The notes below the pieces were generated by a model. It was not told where the DNA came from. It saw nothing but the letters and a program-made list of their open reading frames with translations, and searched no databases. The translations under genes were made by a program, and so were the position numbers. From NCBI RefSeq assembly GCF_037038585.1, contig NC_092525.1, positions 29,228,367 through 29,292,366 of the forward strand: a DNA stretch of 64,000 nucleotides, given 5' to 3'. The stretch comes from Patagioenas fasciata (lineage: Eukaryota > Chordata > Aves > Columbiformes > Columbidae). Below, in pieces: positions 8,168-19,589 of this stretch. Within the stretch, counting starts at the first letter, position 1. Every line of letters begins with the position of its first letter.

Positions 8168-11100
8168 AAAGGGATAACAGAGTCTATTGGACTGTACAAA
8201 TATTATGGCCTGGTACAACACAACCCCAGGAGTACAAAGCTTTAGTGGACACTGGTGCTCAGTGCACAATAATTCCTTCTAATTATAAAGGAACGCAATC
8301 CATCAATATTGTTGGAGTGACTGGGGGATCCCAGGAACTGACTGTTGTAGAGGCTGAAATGAGCCTAACTGGACAAAACTGGCAAAAGCATCCCATTGTG
8401 ACTGGTCCAGATGCTCCGTGCATCCTTGGTATAGACTACCTCAGGAGAGGGTATTTTAAGGACCCAAAAGGGTATAGGTGGGCATTTGGTATAGCAGCTG
8501 TGGACACTGAGAAAATTGAACAGCTGTCTGATTTGCCTGGTCTTTCAGATGACCCTTCTGTTGTAGGACTGCTGAGGGTTGACGATCAGCAGGTGCCAAC
8601 TGCTACCACGACGGTGCATCGCCGGCAATATCGCACCAATCGAGACTCTTTGATTCCTATCCAGAAGCTGATCCGTCAATTGGAAAGCCAGGGTGTGATC
8701 AGTAAGACTCGCTCACCTTTTAACAGCCCAATCTGGCCAGTGCGTAAGTCTAGTGACGAGTGGAGACTAACTGTAGACTATCGTGGCCTGAATGAAGTTA
8801 CACCACCACTGAGTGCTGCTGTGCCTGACATGCTAGAACTGCAATTTGAACTGGAGTCAAAGGCAGCCAAGTGGTATGCTACAATTGACATTGCTAATGC
8901 ATTTTTCTCTATTCCTGTAGCAGCAGAGTGCAGGCCGCAGTTTGCTTTCACCTGGAGGGGCATCCAGTATACATGGAATCGCTTGCCCCAGGGGTGGAAA
9001 CACAGTCCTACCATCTGCCATGGACTGATCCAGACCACGCTGGAGCAAGGTGAAGCTCCAGAACACTTGCAATATATTGATGACATCATCGTATGGGGCG
9101 ACACAGCAAAAGAAGTCTTCGAGAAAGGTGAGAGAATAATTCATATTCTTTTGGATGCTGGTTTTGCCATAAAACGAAGCAAGGTCAAGGGACCTGCACG
9201 AGAGATCCAGTTTTTAGGAATAAAATGGCAAGATGGCCGTCGTCAGATCCCAATGGAGGTGACCAACAAAATTGCAGCAATGTCTCCACCTACTAATAAA
9301 AAGGAGACACAGACTTTCTTGGGCGTTGTAGGTTTTTGGAGAATGCATATTCCTGACTACAGCCACATTGTGAGCCCTCTCTATCGAGTGACTCGTAAAA
9401 AGAACCAATTTGAGTGGGGCCCTGAACAACGACAAGCGTTTGAACAAATTAAGCGTGAGATAACTCATGCGGTGGCCCTTGGACCAGTCCGAACTGGACT
9501 AGATGTTAAAAATGTGCTCTACACCGCAGCCGGAGATAATGGACTTACCTGGAGCCTCTGGCAGAAAGCACCAGGAGAAACCCGAGGTCGACCCTTAGGT
9601 TTTTGGAGTCGAGGATACAAAGGATCTGAGGCCAACTATACTCCAACTGAAAAGGAGATACTAGCAGCATATGAAGGAGTTCGAGCTGCTTCAGAAGTGA
9701 TCGGCACTGAAGCACAGCTCCTCCTGGCACCTCGACTGCCGGTGCTGAACTGGATGTTCAAAGGGACGGTTCCCTCTCCACATCATGCAACCGAAGTTAC
9801 ATGGAGTAAATGGATTGCACTGATCACGCAACGAGCTCGAATTGGAAGTCCCAACCGTCCAGGGATATTAGAAGTTATTACAGACTGGCCAGAAAGCAAA
9901 GACTTTGGGATGTCTCCAGATGAGGAGGAAGTAAAACGTGCTGAAGAAGCACCACCATATAATACGCTTTCAGAGACTGATAAGCAGTATGCACTGTTCA
10001 CAGATGGATCCTGTCGTCTTGTAGGAAAACATCGAAGGTGGAAAGCTGCTGTGTGGAGTCCCACACGACAAGTTACAGAAGCCACTGAAGGACAAGGTGA
10101 ATCCAGTCAGTTTGCAGAAGTGAAAGCCATCCAGCTGGCTTTGGACATTGCTGAAAGAGAGAAGTGGCCAATACTTTATCTCTATACTGACTCATGGATG
10201 GTAGCAAATGCCTTGTGGGGGTGGCTACAGCAATGGAAGAAAAGCAACTGGCAGCGCAGAGGTAAACCCATTTGGGCTGCCACACTGTGGCAAGACATTG
10301 CTGCTCGGCTAGAGAGCCTGCCTGTGAAAGTTCGTCATGTAGATGCTCATGTGCCTAAAAGTCGAGCCACCGAGGAACATCTAAACAACCAACAAGCGGA
10401 TCAAGCTGCTAAGATCAAAGTAGCTGAGGTGGACTTGGATTGGCAACATAAAGGTGAACTTTTCCTAGCTCGGTGGGCCCATGATGCTTCAGGGCATCAA
10501 GGTAGAGATGCAACATACAAATGGGCTCGTGATCGAGGGGTGGATTTAACTATGGACACTATTTCACAGGTTATTCATGAATGTGAAACTTGCGCCGAAA
10601 TCAAACAAGCGAAACGGTTAAAACCTGTATGGTATGGGGGGCGATGGTTAAAGTATAAGTATGGAGAAGCTTGGCAAATTGATTATATTACACTTCCACA
10701 AACACGTCAAGGTAAGCGTTATGTACTTACAATGGTGGAAGCAACCACTGGATGGTTGGAAACATATGCCGTACCTCATGCTACAGCCCGAAATACTATC
10801 TTGGGCCTTGAGAAGCAAGTCCTCTGGCGGCACGGTACGCCAGAAAGAATTGAATCAGACAATGGTACTCATTTCAAAAACAGTATTATAGACAATTGGG
10901 CCAAAGAACATGGTATTGAGTGGGTATATCATATCCCATATCATGCACCAGCCTCTGGGAAAATTGAAAGGTACAATGGTTTGTTAAAAACTACACTAAA
11001 GGCACTTGGTGGCGGAACCTTTAAAAACTGGGATTCACATTTAGCAAAAGCCACTTGGTTGGTCAACACTAGGGGATCAACCAATCGAGCCGGGCCTGCC

Positions 11101-11331
11101 CAATCAGAAATTCTACGGACTGTAGAAGGAGATAAAGTCCCTGTAGTACACATGAAAAATATCTTAGGAAAGGCAGTCTGGGTTACTCCTGCCTCAGGCA
11201 AAGGCAAACCTATTCGTGGGATTGTTTTTGCCCAGGGACCTGGCAGCACCTGGTGGGTGATGCTTAAGGATGGAGAAGTTCGGTGTGTACCTCAAGGGGA
11301 TTTGATTTTAGGTGAAAATATGCAATGCTGA
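8140..11331 (+). CDS. pol: Retroviral Pol: protease-RT-RNase H-integrase
   Basis: The frame follows the gag amber codon in phase; numbering here starts at the GTG codon at 8161. The aspartic protease has its DTG at residues 30-32 and an ILG-type C-terminal motif. Reverse transcriptase has YIDD at 305-308 (8161-frame; bases 9073-9084). RNase H has TDGS at 614-617, with later acidic and His-Val-Asp motifs. Integrase has an HHCC zinc site (H774, H779, C808, C811) and the D-D-35-E triad (D841, D900, E936). All key residues are present and no frame break occurs. No dUTPase domain lies between RNase H and integrase. The first in-frame ATG is at residue 67, after the protease active site, so a separate AUG-initiated Pol would lose protease; a Gag-Pol fusion is more likely. 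Confidence 0.95.
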   Translation, partial: RCPASNQVEERDNRVYWTVQILWPGTTQPQEYKALVDTGAQCTIIPSNYKGTQSINIVGVTGGSQELTVVEAEMSLTGQNWQKHPIVTGPDAPCILGIDYLRRGYFKDPKGYRWAFGIAAVDTEKIEQLSDLPGLSDDPSVVGLLRVDDQQVPTATTTVHRRQYRTNRDSLIPIQKLIRQLESQGVISKTRSPFNSPIWPVRKSSDEWRLTVDYRGLNEVTPPLSAAVPDMLELQFELESKAAKWYATIDIANAFFSIPVAAECRPQFAFTWRGIQYTWNRLPQGWKHSPTICHGLIQTTLEQGEAPEHLQYIDDIIVWGDTAKEVFEKGERIIHILLDAGFAIKRSKVKGPAREIQFLGIKWQDGRRQIPMEVTNKIAAMSPPTNKKETQTFLGVVGFWRMHIPDYSHIVSPLYRVTRKKNQFEWGPEQRQAFEQIKREITHAVALGPVRTGLDVKNVLYTAAGDNGLTWSLWQKAPGETRGRPLGFWSRGYKGSEANYTPTEKEILAAYEGVRAASEVIGTEAQLLLAPRLPVLNWMFKGTVPSPHHATEVTWSKWIALITQRARIGSPNRPGILEVITDWPESKDFGMSPDEEEVKRAEEAPPYNTLSETDKQYALFTDGSCRLVGKHRRWKAAVWSPTRQVTEATEGQGESSQFAEVKAIQLALDIAEREKWPILYLYTDSWMVANALWGWLQQWKKSNWQRRGKPIWAATLWQDIAARLESLPVKVRHVDAHVPKSRATEEHLNNQQADQAAKIKVAEVDLDWQHKGELFLARWAHDASGHQGRDATYKWARDRGVDLTMDTISQVIHECETCAEIKQAKRLKPVWYGGRWLKYKYGEAWQIDYITLPQTRQGKRYVLTMVEATTGWLETYAVPHATARNTILGLEKQVLWRHGTPERIESDNGTHFKNSIIDNWAKEHGIEWVYHIPYHAPASGKIERYNGLLKTTLKALGGGTFKNWDSHLAKATWLVNTRGSTNRAGPAQSEILRTVEGDKVPVVHMKNILGKAVWVTPASGKGKPIRGIVFAQGPGSTWWVMLKDGEVRCVPQGDLILGENMQC

Positions 11332-11683
11332 ACTGTATGATGTGAATTGCCACACTAACAATGTTTAATAAGTGTCTTTCAGATCAAGACAATGGTGATG
11401 AAACTAGAGCTAGCTTCTTCGAGTGGCGCCCGACACCTTCTTCGAAGTTGGTGTCCTTAACCCACAAACAGTGGTCATGAGATGCACTTGTATCATTTTT
11501 CCTGCCCTGGGAGACTGTTGTGACAAAATGAACTTGATGAACTTTTCAAAGGATGGTCCACTGATTAATTACTCCTGTGTATATATGTACATATGTATAT
11601 ATATATATAGTAGTAGTGATTAATTAGATTATATTGATAGATTGTACTGATAAGGTTTAAGTATTCAGTGAATGTCATATTAT
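11332..11683 (+). other. pol-to-LTR spacer, no env
   Basis: About 350 bp with no frame resembling an envelope glycoprotein: no signal peptide, furin site or fusion peptide. It contains a PBS-like TGGCGCCCGA at 11424-11433, a CTTCTTCGA direct repeat (11414-11422 and 11437-11445), an inverted repeat GACACC/GGTGTC (11432-11437 and 11450-11455) around TTCGAA, and a TA/TG-rich microsatellite at about 11580-11609. The structured part may act in RNA export or packaging, but that is speculative. Confidence 0.6.
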
Positions 11684-11694
11684 AAGGGGTGGAA
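11684..11694 (+). other. Polypurine tract
   Basis: AAGGGGTGGAA, purine apart from one T, abuts the TG of the 3' LTR. It is the expected primer site for plus-strand DNA synthesis. Confidence 0.8.
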
Positions 11695-12353
11695 TGTCTT
11701 GGTTTTGTTAAAAAACAAGTTTCTCTTTTAGTGAATTTGCCTGTCAGCTAAAGCCTTCATGTTAGCTGCATTTTCCTGGAGAACCCGACACATGTTTTGG
11801 TTAAACCTAGCAATGGAATGCAAACTTATTGATAAGCACGGATGGACATCTCGCGAGAGGGGCAACGAGAAACTGGTGACCGAGAGACTGACCAACGGTG
11901 TATAACATTCCATTCACGTGAATACTTCATATAAAAGTGGGAGATCACGAGGATCTCGGCCCTTTGCCTTTTCCCTTTTTTTCCTCATGGCTGATATTAG
12001 GAGAGGACCTTGCTGGTCGTCCCTGTGAACTGAGGCCTAGTGAGAGACTGAATCCAACTCCGGTTGGCTACAGAGTCTAATCCAGGACTTTGGGTGCTGG
12101 CTCTGCAGTTGCTGAGACTTACAAGATTGGTTTTGTATATTTTGTATTATTTTCTCTATTCTTATTAGTAGCATTAGTAAAACATCTTTAACTTTTCCAA
12201 CTCTCTTCTCTCTGTCCTTCTTTCCCTCCCGATCGCCTGTCCTGAGTGGGAAGGGGGGAGAGGGAGGGGCAAAAGGGGGAAGTGGGGGGGAGAGGAGGTT
12301 AACAATACATCTGCCAGGGTTTGATTGTCACCCCGCAATCCTAACCCTCGACA
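11695..12353 (+). repeat. ERV 3' LTR
   Basis: This LTR is 659 bp, the same length as the 5' LTR, and I found no difference between the two on reading. It repeats the TCTCGCGAGA (11849-11858), ATTCACGTGAAT (11912-11923) and TATAAAA (11930-11936) elements, so it could fire outward into flanking DNA. Identical LTRs imply recent integration, since the two copies are made identical at insertion and then diverge. Confidence 0.96.
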
Positions 12354-12358
12354 CACTT
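12354..12358 (+). repeat. ERV target-site duplication, right copy (CACTT)
   Basis: Matches the left copy at 5434-5438 and marks the exact integration boundary. Confidence 0.9.
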
Positions 12359-15300
12359 TTAGCTGAGAAGGGTGATTCCAAATAGACACTGCAAATATCT
12401 TCATGCTTGTCATGGCTTTGATTACACGTGTTTCCAATGTGCTGTTTTGATCTATAGTGTACCGTGTATTTCAAAATGAATCTTCTCCAAGCAGTCTTTC
12501 ACATAAGCTCAAAATAAATATTGGCCTTTGTCTCAGGTTTTCATTATGCGAATCCTAAACCAGGCTTGGTGGAAGGTTCACAGAGGGTTGACAGTGCATT
12601 GTCAGGTCTGCTTTATTAGGACTTTTCCATGCTGGAGCGTTCCTGGGTGTGGCTGATGGGATTTCCTGCCTTTTTGTCCTGTGAAGGTAGTACAGAGGGC
12701 CCGAGTGCAAGGAAATGGTTCCCACTTCATTCCCGTATAAGATTTTTCGGTAGGATAAGAGATCTGCCTGCGCAGAACTTTGCTGGGGGGGGTTTATTTG
12801 AAAACTGCTGCTTTGACACAACATCTCTTAGGATTTGTGGATGAGCAGGGAGACACAAGGAAAACGTCACCCTGTTTTAGCAGGAGAGAGGGCCCTTAGC
12901 GTCGTAATTCTCTTCAGTGGATCACATACCTCTCTACTAATTATGTTCCCAGCTTCCCCGCCAAACAATTTTTTTCCTTAACATCTTAATTTATATTAGA
13001 TGCTTGAGTTTCAGAACTCTCTAGACACTTATTTCAGCAGCAAATTTGTACTGGAACGAGTTAGCTGTACCACATGTTCTTGTATCTAGCTCCTGTGTGC
13101 AGAGTGAATTTGATTATTGTTAATCACAGAAAATCCTGTGCCTGGAGTAATAATCAAAGGGAGATTTCTTGAGCCAATGTGATTCTTGCAGACTGTATAA
13201 AACAAAATAAGGTTCTATCAGAATAAATGAGATGACAGAGAGTGAGCAAATTCCATCTATAAATGCAAAGATGGGATTAGAAAAATTTGTGAAGGCGAAT
13301 TATAGGAATTGAATTTAGATGGATTTTGCTTGCTTGTTTCTTAAATTCTTGGAAGTTGAGTTGTAGTTGGATTAATTTCATTTTCCAAGAAACAAAGTAT
13401 GGGGAATTATTGAATAAGTGTTTTCCTGGGGAGTTTAGAACCCCATAAATTACAAAGCCTGTCCTTGGGGAATTTCCAGCATTTCAGAGCTGACGAGGTT
13501 AAATTGCTCTGGTCTACATAGCCACATTTTTGGATGCTTTGTCAATCTGACCCTTTTAACAACATCTGATAATGCCGCAGCCCATACAAAATGCAATCAG
13601 TATTGAGAGCTTCCAGACCAAATTAGGAATTAGGAAACGTTACGGTTGGGCATTTCCTGTATTTCTTAGTTAAGTAAGAAAAGGATGGATAACAGTATTT
13701 TATGCTCTAGTTTTGGTCCTGGCTGCCCGCATGGCACCGCCAGCCCAAGGGCTGTTCCTGCTGCGCTGTCTTCAGGGTGTTCTGGTTGCAGCCCCCACAG
13801 CCCCAGGTCTCAGACACACATATCCAGGCTCCCAGCAACAGACATTTTGTTACCATTTTCCATCCCTTTTCTATTCCTCACACTGGAAGAACAGCTAGGA
13901 AAAATAATATAAATCGAAGAGCCAGGTTACTCCAGATAATTCAGGCTATTTTATTTCACGTAGACATTTGGTATAATGTACCTTTTCAGTTCTCAGTTCA
14001 TTTTCTCTGCCAGTTTGTCACATGGCCAACAACAGGACAAAACTGCACACCCTTCGGTGTGGACAGAAGGCTGTCTGGGGCCTGGGAAGGTGCTTTCTAC
14101 ATTGCTCACTTCAAAACTGTGCACTGCACATCTGGCCTAACCTGCTGGGGCACGGTGATGCATGTCTGCGGCCAAGGAGCTGTGGAGTTCCTGTGTAGGA
14201 GGTGAAGAGCAGTGCAAATGGCCTGTCTTGTCCTTTTTTTTTTTTCCCAGCAGGAACCCTTACTTTTATTATTGTTATTATTACATTTATTGTTCCCTGT
14301 TTGAATCTTATCTGCTTGCATAGATGTGGCCCGTCTGTGGAGGAAACAAATTGCAGTCATCACGATCAAGAATGTAGGAAACGCTTCCCATGGCCCAGTG
14401 CCACACTCTGGTGTTTGCATTTTTTTAATTGCATGAATTACGTAGGGCTTTGAGCTCCCCTCCAAAACTGGGCTCCCATCACACAGTCAGCTCAACAGGG
14501 AAAACAGTCATTTTCCGCAAAGGCCCAAAGCGTCATTAGAGGAGATAGATAAGTGAGGGATACAGAAACAAAGGCAAAGCGGAGGGAAGTGACTCACCTG
14601 TGGGCTATCAGCTACGAGTAAGGCTGGTGGTGGTCACGAGGGGCCAGTGACGCAGCCATGCTGTGACATGGCTCATCCCTTGTCGCAGGATCTCAGATCC
14701 GTGAGGGACAAACAACCCTAATGCCCATAAGGCTTCAAGAGCAGAAGGGTGGTCATTGTTTGGATAAAACATCCCTACAAATTCAGATGTCCCCTGTGCA
14801 TTGCCTCATCCCCATATATCATCTTTATTTACTCACTGGTAGCACATTGAGGGCTTAACTTGGACTTTCATAGTTTATGTAATTTTGGTGCTCTGCACAG
14901 AAGTGACTTTATCCCTGGGACAAAGCAGCGCTTTCCCTCATGACTGTCAGCACCCGGTGTAAACCACCCCTGCGCAAATGAAGGCCTGAGCCAAGAGAGA
15001 CTTTATCTTGTGCGCAAATACAGATTTGACATTTTTTCCAGCCCTGCTCAGGTCACTAATTAAAAGCCTAGGAAGTGAGCACACATGAAATCATTCCTTC
15101 CGTACAGGCAGACAGATGGAGAGAAATTCCAGCCTGTTTCCAGTCTTTTGTCTTCAGGGCATTTTTGGAATTTCCTTCAGGAAGCGAGGTTGTGACCCAG
15201 AGCCTTCCTCGGTGAGCAGGCTCTCGTTTCCCACAGTAAACCTTGCATGGCAATGACATACAGCACGAGAAGGTGAGGTTTATCTTCGCACTCCAACTGC

Positions 15301-15871
15301 ATCCTGTATGAGCTCCATGGAACTTAAAAGTAATACCGAGAGGGAACGGCAGCAAGAGAGGAAAGGGAAGTCAAGCCTTTGGAAGCAGAATCGCAGCACC
15401 TATTCCATTACACCACCACAGTCTTTGCTGGTGGACCCAATGGAGCTTCAGTGGTTGCATAGTTGAGGCCACCTTCTGTGTTTCAGAAACTTCTTTGATG
15501 CTTGCAATAAGCTAAGAACTAAACTCACAAATTATATTAGTGATACAAGTGAATTATTTGACTTATTCTACTCCAAGCAGTCATGGCAAAACTGGCCGTC
15601 ATCTGGTTTTTTTCTTCTGTTTGTACTTCCTTAGCTGTTGGAGACAAATCACTACTGTAGAGATTCTTTTAATGACATTTCATTGATGTGTGTGCTGATG
15701 AAAAATTATATTCTGGCATTAATTTTATATTTTACATGATCCTGTAAGTGGTATTATGCATTTTATATCCCCGTAGATTTGGCTCAATCCCAGCAGGTAC
15801 TGAAATTAAGGAATTCTTTCGCTGACATGTCAACCCTCGCAATAATACAAAACTACTAGTAATCTGATAAC
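12359..15871. other. Intergenic stretch between ERV and S1PR1 3' end
   Basis: No convincing exon on either strand. The longest frames (13777-14205 plus, 14106-14465 minus) overlap each other and lack family signatures. No CR1 or other repeat is recognised. Confidence 0.55.
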
Positions 15872-17424
15872 AGGATCTTTAAAAAAATCAGTTTATTAAT
15901 GTTTAGAAGTCAATAAAGCTATGTGCAAATTGAACAATAAAAGTCAGAAACATTTTAAATACTATTTTTTTAAACCAGAAAAAAACCCTCAGTTTAATTG
16001 CACTGGAAATTTTACTACAAAGGCAATAATTTTTTTTTTTTTACAAAATACCACTTCTAGGAATTGCCAATAACTGTATATCAGTCAATTGCTCTCAGCT
16101 ATCCTAGATATACCACTTTTGTTATAGTAATACTCTAGGTGCATGAAGACTCCTGCATCTTATTAACTTATTTACATTGTACACATTCAACCCCATTAGC
16201 ACAGGTTAGAAAAATAGAGGAGTAAAAATGATGCTGTAAAACAAATACATTCAATTTAATGACAGGTACTTCTTCCATGAACTGATAAAATACAGACATC
16301 TTTGCTGGAATTATAGACATTAATAAAATGTGCCAAAATGTATTGCATTTTGTTATGGAAGTGCATTTATCTATAGTCATTTCACTTCAACTTTCCTTTT
16401 TTTTTTTTTTCTGAAATTCAATATATTATTTTCAGATTTTCTGACTGATCTTTACCTTTGGAAAGACTATGAACCTGACACCGAAATGCCCCTTCAGTTT
16501 TTTGTCAAAAATCCTGCTGTTGTCAGTAGTATCTTACACTATTAGATTTACCTTCAGTCATCTTAAAGAGAAATGACCTTTAGTTCTACCTTGCATTTGT
16601 CATGATAACACAGTTTATTTAATGCTATAGAGTAACAAGGCAATCAACGTGTGGGGCCAAATGCTGCTCTGAGCTACTCCATAAAATCTGATGCAGTCAA
16701 TGGAATTGTACAGGTAAAAGTAACTGCAGAGTCTGGCTCATGGCCGTCAAATGTATTATGGACCCACAGCAAAAATTCACAGCTGTGATCTTGCTAAATA
16801 AAACCCCAACAGCTTTGGACTCTGCAAATAAAACCTTATGACTTAACTAAAAACTCTGTAAAGTGATGCCAAATTATGGTTGTATGTGGTCTAAATTATA
16901 TCTTTGTGTGATCTCTCTCCTTGTTATGTGCTAAACAAACACTTCTGACCAACTATACCAGAACCACCACAAAACTCAGTACAGAAAGATCTTTGTGTCA
17001 GTGGTTTGCTGCAAGTAAAGGAGAAATAACTTCACATTCTTCTCACAGGGGAAAGAAAAAAAAAAAGGTTCATTCTCCCTCTCCCACCTCCCCCTCTCTC
17101 TTCTCTCTCTTTCTCTCTCACACACCAGGCATCATTTCACCAAGGCATCAGTCTTTCAGAGTTACTAAGGAGATTTCAGGATATGAATGCGCCTGACAAT
17201 CCCGAGCTGCCTCAGTGCAAAGACAAAACATGCTCCAGGGAAAAAGATTTTCAAGCCAGAACAGTCTGTCCCATTTCTTGAACTCCAGCCTCGCAAGTGC
17301 ACCATTTGCCTCATTAGAACTAATGCTACTTGCTCACTTAGCCCAACACTGCCGCCGTGAGCAGGAGGCGTCGCAGCTCTGCGATTTCAGAGGAAGGCTC
17401 TGAAATACACCCCCATGGTTACTC
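15872..17424 (-). other. S1PR1: S1PR1 3' UTR (predicted extent)
   Basis: AT-rich sequence following the S1PR1 stop on the minus strand. Minus-strand AATAAA signals occur at 16614-16619 and 15892-15897; the second would give a 3' UTR of about 1.5 kb. The actual end is a prediction. A pyrimidine-rich tract lies at about 17071-17127. Confidence 0.55.
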
Positions 17425-18564
17425 TTAGGAAGATGAGGTAACATTGCCCGAAGACATGATGGTTTCAGGACGGTCACCTTCCTCCTTCTGTGGGTGGGAG
17501 GAATTGTCAGACTTACTCCGGCTGAACTCCATCCCTCCGATGATCGGCCTCTTGAATTTGGTCCCAGAATCCGTCGCGGGACACTTGCAGCAGCACAGAA
17601 TCTTGATGAAAGCCCTCCGCATCTCTTTGTTTGTCAAGGTGTAGATGATAGGGTTCGTGGCTGAATTGAGCACGGCCAATACTAAGAAATATTCTGCTTT
17701 ATAGAGGATTGGGCAGGTCTTCACTTTACACCCCACATCCAGTAAAAGCAAGATGAACAAGGGAGCCCAGCAGGCGATGAAGGCACTCAGGACTATGATC
17801 ACTGTCTTGAGCAAGGCTAGTGACTTTTCTGAGCTCCTAGTAGCTTTGGTAATGTTTTTCCGAAATGTCAGCCTGCGGCTCCTAGTCCTCACCATGGAGT
17901 AGATCCTGCAATAGAGGACAACAATAGATAGCAAAAGGCCAGTGAAGACAGTGGTGCAAAACAGAATATAGTGCTTGTGGTAGAGAGGCAGCACGGTGGA
18001 GCAGTTGTACAAGAGGCTGATGCAGTTCCAGCCCATGATCGGGAGTCCCCCAAGTATCACGGAGATAACCCAGCATGCGCTGATCAGCAAGAAGGAGCGG
18101 AAGCTGTTGCTGCCATTGTGGAGTTTCATCTTCAACATGGTGATGTATCGTTCAATGGCAATGGCCAACAAGCTGAACACTGAAGCTGACAAGGCAACAA
18201 ACATGCTGCCTTCTCTTACAAACCACTGGGAGGGGGTGAGGCTATAGGTTTTGTGCCCAGATAGCAGGAGGTTGGCGGTGTAAGCCACACCAGCCAGCAA
18301 GTCTGAAAGAGCCAAGTTCCCAATGAAATAGTACATGGGTCTGTGAAACTTCTTGGTTTTCCAGATGGTAAGCAAGACAAAAATGTTCTCTAAGATTATA
18401 AAGCAGCAAATGATGATAAAAACCACCGATGTCACTTTTATTCCACTGTCCGCATTTTCATTTAGCTTTCCCGTGTAATTATAATGCTCTTTGATGACAT
18501 AGTTGACATCAGTGTTGGCGAGGTTGCTGACGACCTTCAGCGGGGCAGTGGTGCCGGAGCTCAT
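17425..18564 (-). CDS. S1PR1: Sphingosine-1-phosphate receptor 1
   Basis: A class A GPCR for sphingosine-1-phosphate at the plasma membrane; it couples to Gi and governs lymphocyte egress and vascular integrity in vertebrates. The protein is 379 aa in a single exon, as in mammals. Visible features are an N-glycosylation site NYT at 29-31, seven hydrophobic helices (first at about 44-68), R117/E118 in WFVREG, which correspond to the ligand phosphate contacts, ERY at 138-140, NPIIY at 304-308, a palmitoylation-type Cys cluster CCCKC at 324-328, and a serine-rich tail ending NVTSSS. I chose the ATG at 18564 (context GCACCATGA), which matches the family's N-terminal length. The frame stays open to a GTG at 18660 but has no earlier ATG. 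The N-terminus and the second extracellular loop differ most from mammals. Confidence 0.98.
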   Translation of the reverse strand: MSSGTTAPLKVVSNLANTDVNYVIKEHYNYTGKLNENADSGIKVTSVVFIIICCFIILENIFVLLTIWKTKKFHRPMYYFIGNLALSDLLAGVAYTANLLLSGHKTYSLTPSQWFVREGSMFVALSASVFSLLAIAIERYITMLKMKLHNGSNSFRSFLLISACWVISVILGGLPIMGWNCISLLYNCSTVLPLYHKHYILFCTTVFTGLLLSIVVLYCRIYSMVRTRSRRLTFRKNITKATRSSEKSLALLKTVIIVLSAFIACWAPLFILLLLDVGCKVKTCPILYKAEYFLVLAVLNSATNPIIYTLTNKEMRRAFIKILCCCKCPATDSGTKFKRPIIGGMEFSRSKSDNSSHPQKEEGDRPETIMSSGNVTSSS

Positions 18565-18678
18565 GGTGCCCGCCTGGGCGCCGCTTCCCCCGCGGCCGCC
18601 GGACGGTGACGCCGGCACAACGCCGGTGGCTGCCCCGCAGCCTGCCTGGCACTGCCGCACAGCTCAGAAACCGCAGCC
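18565..18678 (-). other. S1PR1: S1PR1 exon 2 5' UTR part with splice acceptor
   Basis: A good acceptor (CTCTTGTTCTCAG|GG) places the start of the coding exon at 18678, leaving 114 bp of GC-rich 5' UTR before the ATG. Mammalian S1PR1 likewise has an upstream non-coding exon and one coding exon. Confidence 0.8.
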
Positions 18679-19589
18679 CTGAGAACAAGAGGCACAAAGC
18701 CCAGAGTTAAAAGGAAGGCAAACAATGTAACAAATGACAAACAGTTTAAGATGATCTGCTAGTTTAATTGTACATCAGAGTTACAAATGTAATCACACTG
18801 GAATCAGTTTCATTCATCTGTTAAAATACATTTAGAAGTTGGTGAGGTGCATTCAATAGGTAATGCTAAGGAGGCAAAAAAAGTTGTGCCATGCAGAGCT
18901 GAACAGGTGAACTAGAGTTGGCAAGAGCTGCATTACCGGACTCCTTCCAATGCAAAAAAATCTCAAAGCTCCCCAGCAAGAAGTTCTAGAGTATCTTTTT
19001 CTTCAGTAGGAAACACACCTTGTAATACAACAGCAGAGATGAGATTTAAAGGGCTTGATTCAGTTTAACTGCAAATGCATGAAAGCCAGCACAGAAGCTA
19101 CTCGAAGAGAGACCTATATTCTCCTCCATTAATAAAGCCCGAAAATGTTTTGGAGGGGGGCAGTTATGCAATTCACTGATGCCATCTCGAACAGTGGTGA
19201 ATTCACTGATGTATATATAAGCAAGAGATCATCTCAAAGCTGTAAACAGGAAAGGGTGCTCTTGCTAAATAAAAAAACATGCTTTACAAAACCCGGATCA
19301 GTCAAAAGTTTAGAAAATAAAAATACGTTTAAAAAGCGAGATAGCAAGCCCATTCCATGGGTCTGAAACAAAGAATGGCAAAAAAATACCTTGCATAATT
19401 AGCACTGCAAGCTTTTGAAATGGGCACGATTAAGGAATGCAGATATGGATGGAAGTCCATTTACATATAAACTTTTCGATTTTCTAGTGGGCACTTAAAG
19501 AGAATTAAAGACATGAAATCACGCCAGGGAAGAAGAACCGGTAGAGCTGTTAAATTACAGCCTAAACTGGGCAAAGCAGGAGGTGCGAG

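Larger units (their letters stand above)
5439..12353 (+). mobile_element. Complete endogenous retrovirus, LTR-gag-pol-LTR, env-less
   Basis: A 6.9-kb provirus bounded by two 659-bp LTRs (TG...CA) and 5-bp target duplications. It contains a tRNA-Lys1,2-type primer binding site, an intact gag frame, an intact pol frame (protease, RT, RNase H, integrase) and a polypurine tract. There is no env frame: about 0.36 kb without a long frame separates pol from the 3' LTR. I found no difference between the LTRs and no frameshift, so the insertion looks recent and the catalytic residues look functional. The pol gene order lacks a dUTPase. The 5-bp duplication and lack of env suggest an ERVL/class III-like element (inference); assignment needs an RT phylogeny. 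Confidence 0.95.

Noticed and set aside
11423..11623. Small frame after pol as a possible env or accessory gene
   Set aside because: It starts at a GTG, has no signal peptide or envelope motif, and ends in a TA microsatellite translation.
13777..14465. Overlapping 142- and 119-codon frames
   Set aside because: They lie on opposite strands over the same bases and neither resembles a known protein.
18565..18660. 32-residue N-terminal extension of S1PR1
   Set aside because: It would start at GTG, has no ATG, and exceeds the family's N-terminal length; ATG 18564 has a good Kozak context.
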